The position numbers and the translations under genes are program-made. Positions 37,400 through 46,450 of a stretch of DNA of 64,000 bases are shown piece after piece. The notes under the pieces were generated by a model that saw only the letters and a list, made by a program, of their open reading frames with translations, did not search any database and was not told the DNA's origin. Origin of the DNA: Tianweitania populi (GTDB lineage: Bacteria > Pseudomonadota > Alphaproteobacteria > Rhizobiales > Rhizobiaceae); assembly GCF_014652875.1 (NCBI RefSeq), contig NZ_BMZQ01000002.1, positions 1,163,501-1,227,500 on the forward strand, written 5' to 3'. Every line of letters starts with the position of its first letter. Within the stretch, counting starts at the first letter, position 1.

Positions 37400-38641
37400 A
37401 TGTCCACCACCATCTCCCCGCTCGCTCCGAAAAGCTTTCCCGATATGCCTGATATCGAAGGCGTGCGGATCGCCACCGCGCAGGCTGGCATAAAGTACAA
37501 GAACCGCACTGACCTCCTTGTGATGGTGTTCGATGAGGGGACTGCCGCCGCCGGCGTTTTCACGCGCTCGCGCTGCCCGTCCGCTCCGGTGGATCTGTGC
37601 CGACAGAATCTCAGCAACGGAACCGCGCGCGTGCTGGTGGTCAATTCCGGCAACGCCAACGCCTTCACGGGCAAAAAGGGTCGCGAAACCACGCAGGCGA
37701 CCGCAAAGGCCGCTGCGGCTGCGGCCGGCTGCGACGAGGCAAACGTGTTTCTGGCATCCACCGGCGTGATCGGAGAGCCGCTCGATCCTGCCCGCTTTAC
37801 CCATCTGCTGGGCGATCTCGCTTCATCCGCCGAGCCGTCGCTGTGGGCCGATGCCGGCAAGGCGATCATGACCACCGATACCTATCCAAAATATGCCACG
37901 CGCACGGTCGATCTCGGCGGCACGGCCGTGACAATCAACGGTATCGCGAAGGGTGCCGGCATGATCGCGCCGGATATGGCGACCATGCTGTCCTTCGTCG
38001 CCACCGATGCGCCGATCGCCGCACCCGTGTTGCAGGCGATGTTGTCGCAAGCCGTTTCCGGCACCTTCAACGCGGTAACCGTCGACAGCGACACGTCCAC
38101 CAGCGATACGCTGATGCTGTTTGCCACCGGCAAGGCCGCTGGCCGGGGTGCCCCAGCGATCGATACAACCGACGATCCGCGTCTCGATGCCTTCAAGGCC
38201 GCTTTGGCCGATCTCCTGAAAGTCCTGGCGCTTCAGGTCGTGCGTGACGGCGAGGGCGCACGCAAGGAGGTCGAGATCACCGTCACGGGTGCTGAAAGCG
38301 ACCAGTCCGCCAAGCGCATCGCGCTCTCCATCGCCAACTCGCCGCTGGTGAAAACGGCGGTGGCCGGCGAAGACGCCAACTGGGGCCGCGTCGTCATGGC
38401 CGTCGGCAAATCCGGTGAACCGGCCGACCGCGATCGCTTGGCCATTTCCTTCGGCGACATCCGCGTCGCGCATGAGGGCGAACGCGATCCCGCCTATTCG
38501 GAAGCCGCGACATCCGCCTATATGAAGAGTGACGAGATCCTGATCACCGTCGATATCGGGCTGGGCGACGGCAAGGCGACCGTCTGGACCTGCGATCTCA
38601 CCAAGGAATATGTCGCCATCAACGGTGATTACCGGTCTTAG
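37400..38641 (+). CDS. argJ: Bifunctional glutamate N-acetyltransferase / amino-acid acetyltransferase
   Basis: 413 residues from ATG 37400 (GAGG upstream); the frame is open to 37262 but that part covers the terminator. ArgJ recycles the acetyl group from N-acetylornithine to glutamate, and in bifunctional members also uses acetyl-CoA. It is made as a precursor that self-cleaves before the catalytic Thr: [13 protein letters not shown] is present. [15 protein letters not shown] and [18 protein letters not shown] are other signatures, and it ends INGDYRS. GNAT and mutT genes follow closely, a conserved rhizobial order. Confidence 0.97.
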   Translation: MSTTISPLAPKSFPDMPDIEGVRIATAQAGIKYKNRTDLLVMVFDEGTAAAGVFTRSRCPSAPVDLCRQNLSNGTARVLVVNSGNANAFTGKKGRETTQATAKAAAAAAGCDEANVFLASTGVIGEPLDPARFTHLLGDLASSAEPSLWADAGKAIMTTDTYPKYATRTVDLGGTAVTINGIAKGAGMIAPDMATMLSFVATDAPIAAPVLQAMLSQAVSGTFNAVTVDSDTSTSDTLMLFATGKAAGRGAPAIDTTDDPRLDAFKAALADLLKVLALQVVRDGEGARKEVEITVTGAESDQSAKRIALSIANSPLVKTAVAGEDANWGRVVMAVGKSGEPADRDRLAISFGDIRVAHEGERDPAYSEAATSAYMKSDEILITVDIGLGDGKATVWTCDLTKEYVAINGDYRS

Positions 38642-38649
38642 GAATACCT

Positions 38650-39450
38650 ATGCCAGATCATCTTCCGGATCGCTCATTGCATCTTGGCCTCGTGCGCCGC
38701 TTCGAAGCCGCGGGATTTCGCGCGTGGCCGGCTGCGGATGTGCAATATGACGGCACCTGGGTGATCCGGCTCACGCCCGGCCATGACGCCAAACGCTTGA
38801 ACTCGGTCAATCCGCTCGATCCTGGCGACCTGCACGATCTGGACAATCGCATCGCGCGGGCTGCCGAACGCTTCACCGCCGCCGGCCGGCCGCTCACCTT
38901 TCGCTTGTCGCCGCTGGCCGGCGAAAAGCTCGAGGCGCATTTCGATGCCGCTGGCTGGGACACGATCCGGCCTTCGCTGGTGATGGCGCTTGGTCTGGAA
39001 GGCGACACGCCGGTTGGCGATGCGATGGACCAGATCCCGCTGAAAGATGTCGATCGCTTCATCACCGCAGCGCTCGAAGTGCACGGGCTCGGTCCGGCGC
39101 GTGCACCGGGTCTCACCGACATCATTCGCGCTATCGAACCGGAAGTCGGTTTATTCGCGCTTGAAGCCGAGGATCATCCGCTGGCGTCCGCAATCTGCGT
39201 TCAGGATCGCGATCTCGCCGGCCTGTTCGAGGTCGCGACCCATGTGAAGGTTCGCGGCCAGGGCTACGGCCGCCGTGTTGTTCTGTCAGCCTTGAAATGG
39301 GCCAAGCTGCGCGGTGCCAAGCTCGCCTGGTTGCAGGTCGAAGCCAACAACGAAGTCGCCATCAAGCTCTACCGGTCGATCGGTTTTGAAGCGGTGTACG
39401 GCTATCATTATCGCCGCCCGCAAGGGGCTGTCGCGGAAGCCGAAGCATGA
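38650..39450 (+). CDS. GNAT-family N-acetyltransferase
   Basis: 266 residues. The C-terminal GNAT domain shows the acetyl-CoA loop VRGQGYGRRVVLSALKWAK and AWLQVEANNEVAIKLYRSIGF then EAVYGYHYRRP (motifs A and B). The N-terminal half (LVRRFEAAGFRAWPAADV) is a second, degenerate GNAT-like or family-specific region. The gene is 8 nt after argJ and overlaps mutT by ATGA, so all three are one transcript. The substrate is unknown; the location between argJ and mutT is conserved in Rhizobiales. Confidence 0.85.
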   Translation: MPDHLPDRSLHLGLVRRFEAAGFRAWPAADVQYDGTWVIRLTPGHDAKRLNSVNPLDPGDLHDLDNRIARAAERFTAAGRPLTFRLSPLAGEKLEAHFDAAGWDTIRPSLVMALGLEGDTPVGDAMDQIPLKDVDRFITAALEVHGLGPARAPGLTDIIRAIEPEVGLFALEAEDHPLASAICVQDRDLAGLFEVATHVKVRGQGYGRRVVLSALKWAKLRGAKLAWLQVEANNEVAIKLYRSIGFEAVYGYHYRRPQGAVAEAEA

Positions 39451-39857
39451 GCGACACCAAGAAGCTCGTTCTGGTTGTCGCCTGCGCTCTGGTGGATTCC
39501 GACAACCGCGTGTTGCTGGCACAGCGGCCGGAAGGTAAGTCGCTCGCCGGTTTGTGGGAATTCCCAGGCGGCAAGGTCGAGCTCGGCGAAACGCCTGAGC
39601 TGGCGCTGGTGCGCGAGCTGAAGGAAGAGCTGGGCATCGACACCAAGGTGAGTTGCCTCGCGCCGCTGACGTTTGCCAGCCACACCTATGACAGCTTCCA
39701 TCTGCTGATGCCGCTTTATGTCTGCCGCCGTTACTGGGGCACGCCGCAGCCACTGGAAGCCCAGGCGCTGAAATGGGTACGACCCACCAAGCTGCGCGAT
39801 TACCCGATGCCGCCCGCCGACGAGCCGTTGATTTCGCATCTTATCGATTTGCTTTGA
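39447..39857 (+). CDS. mutT: 8-oxo-dGTP diphosphatase, Nudix family
   Basis: 136 residues. It hydrolyses oxidised dGTP to prevent A:T to C:G transversions. The Nudix box is seen as GGKVELGETPELALVRELKEELG with the essential REL-KEELG core. VVACALVDSDNRVLLAQRP at the start and LKWVRPTKLRDYPMPPADEP at the end match MutT of Alphaproteobacteria. It overlaps the GNAT gene (ATGA). Confidence 0.93.
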   Translation: MSDTKKLVLVVACALVDSDNRVLLAQRPEGKSLAGLWEFPGGKVELGETPELALVRELKEELGIDTKVSCLAPLTFASHTYDSFHLLMPLYVCRRYWGTPQPLEAQALKWVRPTKLRDYPMPPADEPLISHLIDLL

Positions 39858-39971
39858 GGCCGGTCTGGCGCCAATCCTTACCGGCAGGCTTAACAAAGCT
39901 TTTAGGCACTCGTGACAATTTGAAGGCAACAGCAGGGCTTAAAACTGCTGACGCCAACAGGAGAGTCAACG

Positions 39972-40289
39972 ATGCGCAGGGATATGAACTTGCCACCGGA
40001 GCCGAGCAGGCACGAAGCCTTCTTCTCGGCCTGCCGATCCGTCCTCGTCCGCTCAGCCCTTCTTTTCAGCACGGCCGGCGTGGCGCTGACCCTGTTTCTG
40101 GCGCCGATGATGGTGCGGGAAGAGCGGGGCGTCATGGGTAGTGTCGGGGGCAGCAGCGACCTCGATTACACCGCCACCGGCAGCATCAACACACCGGGCA
40201 CCTACACGGTTCGCCGCAGCGTCCTGTCGCAGAAGCCGGGCGGCGTTTGCGTCATCCGCGACGATGGCCGTCAGGTCGGCGACTGCTGA
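39972..40289 (+). CDS. Small single-pass membrane or exported protein, unknown function
   Basis: 105 residues; ATG 39972 follows CAGGAGAG. There is one hydrophobic segment (about residues 26–45, SALLFSTAGVALTLFLAPMM) preceded by basic residues, then a periplasmic-type tail with SDLDYTATGSINTPGTYTVR and two Cys (GVCVIRD and the C-terminal GDC) that could form a disulfide. Not recognised. It lies directly upstream of the Flp-type pilin gene and could be expressed with it. Confidence 0.65.
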   Translation: MRRDMNLPPEPSRHEAFFSACRSVLVRSALLFSTAGVALTLFLAPMMVREERGVMGSVGGSSDLDYTATGSINTPGTYTVRRSVLSQKPGGVCVIRDDGRQVGDC

Positions 40290-40372
40290 AACGTCCAAGT
40301 CTCTGCTTTGACAAGCCGGTTTCTTAACGCCTGACAGCAAGGATGCCCCCACACAGGATTTGGGCATCCGAG

Positions 40373-40549
40373 ATGATCCGACGGTTTATCAGGGACGAGC
40401 GTGGGGCCACGATGGTCGAATACGGCCTGATCGTCGCTTGTCTCGCGCTCGCCGTGCTGGTCGGCTTCGGCAACGCCACAAACGCGCTGACTTACCTCTG
40501 GGGCAACAACAACGGCCGCCTCATCCAGGCTTTGTCCGCCAATCAGTAA
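40373..40549 (+). CDS. Flp-family type IVb pilin
   Basis: 58 residues from ATG 40373. The class signature is intact: a short basic leader MIRRFIRDERG, a prepilin-peptidase site after Gly, then ATMVEYGLIVACLALAVLV with Glu at +5 and Tyr at +6 and a hydrophobic stem. Flp pilins polymerise into Tad pili for adhesion. No tad/cpa assembly genes are in the window, so this copy is an orphan that would rely on machinery encoded elsewhere. Its stop is immediately followed by the stop of the convergent methyltransferase gene. Confidence 0.88.
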   Translation: MIRRFIRDERGATMVEYGLIVACLALAVLVGFGNATNALTYLWGNNNGRLIQALSANQ

Positions 40550-41425
40550 TCAGCGCGGTTTAAGCGCCTCCGCCAGAGACGCCGTTGCACTGCCGCGCGC
40601 GGCCGGCTTCTGCTGCGAGGCATGCGGCGCCCAGCCCGAGAGCCAGACAATCGAGAATGTCGCGCGGATGCGCCCGTCCGGATCGGAATAGCGCTCGGCG
40701 TAGATTTCCGAGGCGCGCATGAACAGCGCCAGGCTTGCCGGCTTGCGGCTGCGCGCGATCATGGCATTGGCCGCACCCATCGCTCGCAGATCCTTCGTCA
40801 AGGCAAACAGGTTGTCGTAGCGAACGGTCAGCGTTTCCAGATCGGCAACGGGCAGAGCGAAGCCCGCGCGCTGAAGCAGCCCGCCGGCATCGCGCACATC
40901 GGTGAAAGGCAGAACGCGCGGGCTCGCTCCGTCGCTCAGCTCCGCTTCGGCCTGAAGGAAACTGTCGCGCAATTCGGCCAAAGTGCCGGCACCCGGAAAC
41001 GCGGCCAGAAACAACCCGTCGGGCCTGAGCGCGCGCCGGATCTGGATCAAACTGCCCGGAATGTCGTTCGCTTCGTGCAAGGACAGAAGCGACACGATCA
41101 GGTCCATGCTTTCCGGTTCGAACGGCACGATTTCGGGCGTGGCCACCTGACCCTCGCCGTCGTTCAGAAGCTCGGGCATCGCTTCCACGCGGGTGACATG
41201 ATCGACCTTGCCGCTCGCCTGAAGGGCCGATGCCGCGTGGCCGGTCAGCGAAAACAGCGTCGCGGCATCCGGGAAATGCCGCTCTACCGTGGCCAGCCGC
41301 TCAAGGAGATCGTCGGCACTCAGCCGCATCAGGAAGTCCACGCCTTGTTCGGCACGGTGCAGAAGAGCGCGGCGCTTGTGCTGCAGGCTCAGCGCGGTAT
41401 CGACAATCGGCTCCAACGCTGGCAC
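40550..41425 (-). CDS. SAM-dependent methyltransferase-fold protein (NDUFAF5/BioC-like)
   Basis: 291 residues from GTG 41425; no good ribosome site was found, so the start is uncertain. The fold is class I Rossmann methyltransferase: MDLIVSLLSLHEANDIPGSL and RALRPDGLFLAAFPGAGTLA correspond to motifs post-I and III; the glycine-rich SAM loop itself is weak (FSLTGHAASAL). Sequence organisation (LHRAEQGVDFLMRLSADDLL then ERLATVERHFPDAATLFSL) resembles alphaproteobacterial homologues of mitochondrial complex I assembly factor NDUFAF5, which hydroxylates an arginine rather than methylating. It is divergent from comF by 34 nt. Confidence 0.8.
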   Translation of the reverse strand: MPALEPIVDTALSLQHKRRALLHRAEQGVDFLMRLSADDLLERLATVERHFPDAATLFSLTGHAASALQASGKVDHVTRVEAMPELLNDGEGQVATPEIVPFEPESMDLIVSLLSLHEANDIPGSLIQIRRALRPDGLFLAAFPGAGTLAELRDSFLQAEAELSDGASPRVLPFTDVRDAGGLLQRAGFALPVADLETLTVRYDNLFALTKDLRAMGAANAMIARSRKPASLALFMRASEIYAERYSDPDGRIRATFSIVWLSGWAPHASQQKPAARGSATASLAEALKPR

Positions 41426-41459
41426 TCCTGATGGATCATGAACAGGGGGGTGCTTTTAC

Positions 41460-42251
41460 GTGTTCGCCGCGCCTTTGATCAAGACACGGCTTTTGTTGGC
41501 GCCGACGGTCCTTGCCCGTGCCGCCGGCAAGCTCCTGTTCCCTCCGATCTGCCTGGGCTGTCAAACACAGGTCGCCGTGCCCGGTTCGCTGTGCGGCACC
41601 TGCTGGTCCAACCTGCGCCTGATCGACAAGCCGTATTGCCCGGTGATGGGCACGCCGTTCCGCGAAGACAAGGGCGACATCTTCCTGTCCGCCGAGGCCA
41701 TCGCCAGCCCGCCGCCTTTTGCCCGCCTGCGCTCCGCCGCCATCCATACCGGCCTGGCGCGGCGCATGGTGGGCGATCTGAAGTATCGTGACCGCACCGA
41801 TCTCGCCCCCTGGATGGCGCGCTGGATGCTGCGCGCCGGCAGCGAACTGCTCGACCAGGCCGACCTCATCGTTGCCGTGCCCTTGCATCGCCGCCGCTTC
41901 TTCCAGCGCCGCTACAACCAATCCGCCGAACTCGCCCGCAGCCTGTCAGCCCTGACCGGCCTCCCTTTCGAACCCGACCTCATCCACCGCACGCGTCCCA
42001 CACGCCAGCAAGTCGGCCTCCATGCCAAACAGCGGCAGGACAATGTTCGCGGCGCCTTTCGCGTGCATCCAAAAGCCAAGACAAAGCTCAAAGGCAAACG
42101 CGTGCTCCTGATCGACGACGTCTACACCACCGGCGCCACCGTCTCCGCCGTCACCCGCACCCTCCTGCGCAACGGCGCATCAGCCGTCGACATCCTCACC
42201 TTCTCCCGTGTCCTGCCCGATCAGCTCGATCTGGAAGAGGATGAAGGGTGA
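41460..42251 (+). CDS. comF: ComF-family phosphoribosyltransferase-like protein
   Basis: 263 residues from GTG 41460. An N-terminal zinc-ribbon-like region (FPPICLGCQTQVAVPGSLCG then TCW) precedes a type I phosphoribosyltransferase fold with the PRPP loop VLLIDDVYTTGATVSAVTR. ComF proteins are needed for uptake of single-stranded transforming DNA in competent bacteria; in non-competent bacteria the role is unclear. The gene is divergent from the methyltransferase gene and followed by a 384-nt spacer. Confidence 0.92.
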   Translation: MFAAPLIKTRLLLAPTVLARAAGKLLFPPICLGCQTQVAVPGSLCGTCWSNLRLIDKPYCPVMGTPFREDKGDIFLSAEAIASPPPFARLRSAAIHTGLARRMVGDLKYRDRTDLAPWMARWMLRAGSELLDQADLIVAVPLHRRRFFQRRYNQSAELARSLSALTGLPFEPDLIHRTRPTRQQVGLHAKQRQDNVRGAFRVHPKAKTKLKGKRVLLIDDVYTTGATVSAVTRTLLRNGASAVDILTFSRVLPDQLDLEEDEG

Positions 42252-42635
42252 TGCGAGGGCTTTGACGAATGCGCGGCATTGGATTATATTTCTGGAGGTG
42301 GGGAGCAGGCTGCACACCTACTCCCCGGTTTGCCTTTAGATGAAGATGTTGACCCGGAGTGCTATTGACCAGCCGCTCCGGGTCTTCTTCATTTCAAAGC
42401 TGACGTTCAGTGGAAGAACCACATCATCGTCACCTCCATTTTGAAGGCAAGGCTGTTGCCTCAGTCGGGAAAGCCCATCTCTCCCGATCGCGCCGGCTGG
42501 TCGGGGCGCTGCTGCTTCTGCCTTCAAAATTTGAAAACAAGCCATCTTCTTTATTGCAGGGTTTGAACCCGAACAAGCGGGGAGGGCTTCCAGCCGCCTT
42601 TGCGCATCTCTATATAGGCGGCTCAAGGATTTCTG
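42252..42635. other. 384-nt spacer between comF and grxC with several stem-loops
   Basis: No convincing gene. It holds a GGGGAG/CTCCCC pair (42300–42305, 42321–42326), a 9-bp stem GACCCGGAG/CTCCGGGTC (42351–42359, 42376–42384) followed by a T/C-rich stretch that may end comF transcription, and the long-range inverted repeat at 42438–42530. A TATATA sequence near 42611 lies in the likely grxC promoter/leader. Confidence 0.5.
42438..42530. ncRNA. Candidate structured RNA or leader element upstream of grxC
   Basis: Perfect 12-nt arms ATTTTGAAGGCA (42438–42449) and TGCCTTCAAAAT (42519–42530) enclose 69 nt that contains a further TCGGGA/TCCCGA stem. This could be a small RNA, a grxC leader structure or a repeat remnant. 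Identity and strand are unknown. Confidence 0.3.
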
Positions 42636-42902
42636 ATGGGAACGCATATGGCTGATGTTGTGATCTATACGCGCGTGGGCTGCGGCTATTGCACGGCGGC
42701 CAAGAAGCTGCTCGACAAGAAGGGCGTTTCCTATACCGAGCACGATGCGAGCTTTTCGCCGGAACTTCGTCAGGAAATGATGACACGCTCCAAGCGCTCG
42801 ACCTTCCCGCAGATCTTCATCGACGACACCCATGTCGGCGGTTGCGACGATCTCCATGCGCTGGATGCATCCGGCAAGCTGGATCCGCTTCTAGCGGCCT
42901 GA
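42636..42902 (+). CDS. grxC: Glutaredoxin 3
   Basis: 88 residues from ATG 42636, which has AAGGA 6 nt upstream; a second ATG four codons in gives the commonest family N-terminus (ADVVIYTRVGCGYC). It is a glutathione-dependent reductase of disulfides. The active site is CGYC, with cis-Pro in STFPQIFIDD and GGCDDLHALDASGKLDPLL at the end. It heads a probable operon with the nitrilase and DUF1178 genes. Confidence 0.94.
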   Translation: MGTHMADVVIYTRVGCGYCTAAKKLLDKKGVSYTEHDASFSPELRQEMMTRSKRSTFPQIFIDDTHVGGCDDLHALDASGKLDPLLAA

Positions 42903-42911
42903 GGATCTCCC

Positions 42912-43784
42912 ATGGCGATTTTCACCGCTGCGGCCGTGCAGATGTGTTCGGGCACGACAATCGCCGAAAACATCGCGGCGATGGAAACACTGGTGCGCGA
43001 AGCCGCCTCGCGAGGCGCTACCTATGTGCAAACGCCGGAGATGACCGGCGCGCTGGTGCGCGATCGTCCGGCCTTGCGCGCCATGTTGCGCACTGAGGCG
43101 GAAGACCTCGTCGCTCAGGCCGGTCAGCGTCTGGCTGGTGAACTCGGCATCACCCTGCATATCGGTTCCACGGCCATCGCGCTCGATGATATCAGCGAAA
43201 ACGGCAAGGTCGCCAACCGCGCCTTCCTGTTCGGGCCCGACGGCGCGCGGATCGCCACCTATGACAAGATCCACATGTTCGACGTCGATCTCGATCGCGG
43301 CGAAAGCTGGCGCGAATCCGCGACCTACCAGCCTGGCGAGAAAAGCGTGGTCGCCACACTGCAGTTTGCGACGCTCGGCGTGGCCGTCTGCTACGATTTG
43401 CGCTTTCCGCAGCTGTTCCAGGCGCAGGCGCTGGCCGGCGCCGAGGTGCTCACCGTGCCCGCTGCCTTCACGCGCCAGACAGGCGAAGCGCATTGGCATG
43501 TGCTGCTGCGCTCCCGCGCCATCGAAAACGGCGCCTTCGTGATTGCGGCCGCCCAGTCCGGCCGGCATCAGGACGGGCGCGAAACCTTCGGCCATTCGAT
43601 GATCATCGATCCATGGGGCGCAATCCTGGCCGAAGCCACGAGCGGGGAACCGCAGGTGATTACGGCCGAGATCGACACCGCCAAGGTCGCGGACGCCCGC
43701 AAGAAGATCCCGAACCTGCGCAATGCTCGCGCGTTCGAGGTCGCGCGGATTGGCGGTCAGGGGCAGGCACAGGCCGCGGAATGA
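42912..43784 (+). CDS. Carbon-nitrogen hydrolase (nitrilase superfamily, Nit1/omega-amidase-like)
   Basis: 290 residues. The catalytic triad is visible as Glu43 (YVQTPEMTG), Lys (ATYDKIHMFDVDL) and Cys (GVAVCYDLRFPQLF). The sequence and its neighbour glutaredoxin point to the Nit1/NitA branch, whose members hydrolyse deaminated glutathione or act as omega-amidase. Deaminated-glutathione repair fits the grxC context, but this is inference. It starts 9 nt after grxC and overlaps the DUF1178 gene by ATGA. Confidence 0.9.
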   Translation: MAIFTAAAVQMCSGTTIAENIAAMETLVREAASRGATYVQTPEMTGALVRDRPALRAMLRTEAEDLVAQAGQRLAGELGITLHIGSTAIALDDISENGKVANRAFLFGPDGARIATYDKIHMFDVDLDRGESWRESATYQPGEKSVVATLQFATLGVAVCYDLRFPQLFQAQALAGAEVLTVPAAFTRQTGEAHWHVLLRSRAIENGAFVIAAAQSGRHQDGRETFGHSMIIDPWGAILAEATSGEPQVITAEIDTAKVADARKKIPNLRNARAFEVARIGGQGQAQAAE

Positions 43785-44206
43785 TCTCCTATTCGCTTCA
43801 TTGCACTGAAGGCCACGACTTCGAAGCCTGGTTTCGCAATGCCGGGGATTATGACGGCCAAGCGCAGCGCGGGCTCGTGACTTGCCCGACCTGCGGTTCC
43901 GCCAAAATCAGCAAGGCGCTGATGGCGCCTGCCGTGTCCACCGGCAAGCGGCGGGAAAAGCTCGCTTTGGCAGCCGGTGCCGAGCAGGCCAAGATGATCG
44001 CGCAGCTGCAGGACCTTGCCCGCAAGGTGCGGAGCTCGGCCGAAAATGTCGGCGACAAGTTCGCGGAAGAAGCGCGCAAGATCCATTTCGGCGAAACGGA
44101 AGCGCGCGGCATCTACGGCGAAGCCACGCTCGAAGAAGCCAAGAGCCTCGCCGAAGACGGCGTCGGCTTCCTGCCGCTGCCGGCTTTGCCCGAAGAGCAG
44201 AATTGA
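43781..44206 (+). CDS. DUF1178 family protein
   Basis: 141 residues from ATG 43781, overlapping the nitrilase stop. It begins MISYSLHCTEGHDFEAWF, then a probable zinc knuckle CPTCGSAKISKALMAPA, a helical middle and the conserved ARGIYGEATLEEAKSLAEDG ending FLPLPALPEEQN. The family is conserved in Alpha- and Betaproteobacteria with unknown function, and in rhizobia is regularly the third gene after grxC and nitrilase. Confidence 0.92.
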   Translation: MISYSLHCTEGHDFEAWFRNAGDYDGQAQRGLVTCPTCGSAKISKALMAPAVSTGKRREKLALAAGAEQAKMIAQLQDLARKVRSSAENVGDKFAEEARKIHFGETEARGIYGEATLEEAKSLAEDGVGFLPLPALPEEQN

Positions 44207-44259
44207 AGAATGGGGCGTTCAGCGAGCTGTTAGCTCAGAACCAGACGTGGAGGACAATG

Positions 44260-45474
44260 ATGCCGCAGAAACGTACCGCGATCCGGGCCGGCCTGCTGGC
44301 ATCGGTCTTGTTGTGGGCGGTCCCAGGATTTTCGCAGGATGCCAGCGAGGTCGTCGATAGTGCGTTTGCCAAGATGCATGCGGCCGAAACCGAGCAGGAT
44401 TTCATGCTGGCCGCACAAGAGGTCGTGCGTCTCGGTGATGCGGCCATCCCGGATCTGACGCGACGTTTCGTTGCTGCACAGGATGAAGCAGGCCGGATCG
44501 AGACGAGCTATCTGCTAGCCACGATCCTTGCCCAGTCCAAGTTCCAGCGCAGAGTGCCCGAGCTTCCACCGGAACTCGTTCCGACACTTGCCAAGCTCCT
44601 GCATGAACCGGCGGATATTTCACTGGAAGCCAATCTCGCCAATTTGGCGGGTTTCGCGCCGCCTCATCCCCAGGAGCTAGCGCCCGGACTGCTGGCTCTC
44701 CTGGAGCGTACGCAAGACCCTAGTCTCCAGGCGACCACGTCGGCGGCCCTCGTTTATCAGGGCGAAGGCGTCGTGCCCTTCGTTCAGGAGGCTCTGTTGC
44801 GAAGCAAGGACGATCGCTTCAGCGGCAACCTCGCGCATATCTTGCAAGGAAGTGAGACCCTTCCGGACGATGTGAAGGCGAAGCTTCGCAGCCTGCTTGA
44901 ATCAGATGATGCGGAAGCCCGTCAGATGGCATCCCGCACTCTGTCAAAAGCCGGCGACCGCGATCCTGCCATGCTGGACGCCGCCTTGCGAGATCTCGAA
45001 ACCGCGCAATCGGAGGTGGATCTTGCAATGGCGACCATTCGCGTTCAAGAAAACACCGATCGAAGCCAACGCGTTGCGAACGCGCTGAAGACAGCTTTCG
45101 AAACCAAAGCGAACCGCATTGAGGAGCGCCGACAGATCATTGTGGCCCTCTCAAAGTCCGGTACGCCCGGCCTCCAGGCCTATCTCGATCTCGTGAAAAC
45201 CGCGCCGAACGTCGAAGTGTTCGAGCATCTTACGATCGCGGTACCGAGCGAGCTCAAGAACGATCCCCGCGTGGCCGATCTTCTCATCTCCGCTTTGATC
45301 GCTGCGAAAGACGAGGCGATGGTCAAGAGTGCAACCTTCGCGCTCGCAAAGCTGCCGAGCATCGCGCAGCCAGCGATCAAGGAAGCCCTTGCCCGCGACG
45401 ATCTCGATGTCGAGACCATGCAGCGACTGCACGCCGTCGGCGCTGTTGCCGGCTGGCCGCCATCGCGTCAGTAA
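44260..45474 (+). CDS. Exported HEAT-like repeat protein, unknown function
   Basis: About 404 residues. ATG 44260 sits 5 nt from GGAGGA (44249–44254); an ATG one codon earlier is too close. A signal peptide is evident (AIRAGLLASVLLWAVPGFSQ, cleavage near FSQ-DAS). The rest is a run of helix pairs of 35–45 residues, e.g. LVPTLAKLLHEPADISLEAN, DDVKAKLRSLLESDDAEARQ and VADLLISALIAAKDEAMVKS, like HEAT/Armadillo scaffolds. No catalytic motif was seen. It lies between DUF1178 and convergent ubiG, and may be a periplasmic binding scaffold. The long upstream extension in this frame is not coding. Confidence 0.72.
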   Translation: MPQKRTAIRAGLLASVLLWAVPGFSQDASEVVDSAFAKMHAAETEQDFMLAAQEVVRLGDAAIPDLTRRFVAAQDEAGRIETSYLLATILAQSKFQRRVPELPPELVPTLAKLLHEPADISLEANLANLAGFAPPHPQELAPGLLALLERTQDPSLQATTSAALVYQGEGVVPFVQEALLRSKDDRFSGNLAHILQGSETLPDDVKAKLRSLLESDDAEARQMASRTLSKAGDRDPAMLDAALRDLETAQSEVDLAMATIRVQENTDRSQRVANALKTAFETKANRIEERRQIIVALSKSGTPGLQAYLDLVKTAPNVEVFEHLTIAVPSELKNDPRVADLLISALIAAKDEAMVKSATFALAKLPSIAQPAIKEALARDDLDVETMQRLHAVGAVAGWPPSRQ

Positions 45475-45483
45475 TCTGCAGCC

Positions 45484-46251
45484 TCAGTTGAAGCCCGGCC
45501 GTTCCGCCAGCACCATGTAGTTCACGTCCATGTCGCGGGATTGGCCCCAGCGGTCGGTTAGGGGGTTGAAGGTCACGCCGGTGCGGTCGATGACGCTCAG
45601 GCCGCCGGCGCGCAGAGCGGTTTCCAACTCTTCCGGGCGCACCAGCTTTTCGAACTGATGCGTGCCGCGCGGCAGCCAGCGAAGCACGTATTCGGCACCG
45701 ATGATGGCGAGGCCCCAGGCTTTCAGCGTGCGGTTGATTGAGGCCACGAACATGATGCCACCCGGCTTCACCATGGCGGATGTCTTGGAGATGAACAGGT
45801 CGACATCTGCGACGTGCTCGACCACTTCCATGTTGAGGATGACGTCGAACTGTTCGCCAGCGTCAGCGAGGGCTTCCGCCGTCGTGGCGCGATAATCGAT
45901 CGTCAGATTGCCTTCGGCCGCATGGAGCTTGGCGACTTCGATATTGGTTTCAGAGGCGTCGGCACCGACGACCGTCGCACCGAGACGCGCCAGTGGCTCG
46001 CACAACAAGCCACCGCCGCAACCGATATCCAGAATGCGCAGACCATCGAAGGGGCGTGCGGCATGCGGGTCGCGGCCGAAGCGGGCGGCAACCTGATCGC
46101 GGATATAGGCCAGACGCACCGGGTTGAACTTGTGCAGGGGCTTGAACTTGCCGGTCGGATTCCACCACTCGGCCGCGAGCCGCGAAAAGCGCTCGACTTC
46201 GCCGGTATCGATCGTGGTTCGCCCGATCGTGGTTTGCGCTGCATCCGCCAT
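45484..46251 (-). CDS. ubiG: Ubiquinone biosynthesis O-methyltransferase
   Basis: 255 residues. It performs the two O-methylations of ubiquinone synthesis. The N-terminal signature [20 protein letters not shown] is diagnostic, followed by the SAM loop [20 protein letters not shown] and [16 protein letters not shown], and the late motif [14 protein letters not shown]. The gene is convergent with the HEAT-like gene (9 nt apart) and divergent from the exported protein at 46451. In many rhizobia ubiG lies next to lysC; here chaC and another gene intervene. Confidence 0.96.
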   Translation of the reverse strand: MADAAQTTIGRTTIDTGEVERFSRLAAEWWNPTGKFKPLHKFNPVRLAYIRDQVAARFGRDPHAARPFDGLRILDIGCGGGLLCEPLARLGATVVGADASETNIEVAKLHAAEGNLTIDYRATTAEALADAGEQFDVILNMEVVEHVADVDLFISKTSAMVKPGGIMFVASINRTLKAWGLAIIGAEYVLRWLPRGTHQFEKLVRPEELETALRAGGLSVIDRTGVTFNPLTDRWGQSRDMDVNYMVLAERPGFN

Positions 46252-46450
46252 GACAAAGGTCTCCGGTTAGGCGTATCCCAAGTCGGGCGCAGCCGCTGTG
46301 AAGTCAAGGGAATAGCAAAGCGTCACGCGCGTAGGATTGACGCGGTTTGTTCTCGACATGCATGAAAGCAGCCGCCAAAATAGGGCACCGTCATGAGCCC
46401 ATCGGGCTCGGGCCCATCCGCATGTGGATGGCTGGGCGGTTCGCAGGGGT

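Noticed and set aside
42410-42655. Possible 81-residue gene in the comF–grxC spacer
   Set aside because: No ribosome site, composition unlike neighbouring genes, and it runs into grxC in another frame; the inverted repeat explains the region better.
44149-44259. Fusion of the DUF1178 region with the HEAT-like protein as one long frame
   Set aside because: The HEAT-like protein has its own ribosome site and signal peptide at 44260; the upstream extension in that frame is a shadow of DUF1178.
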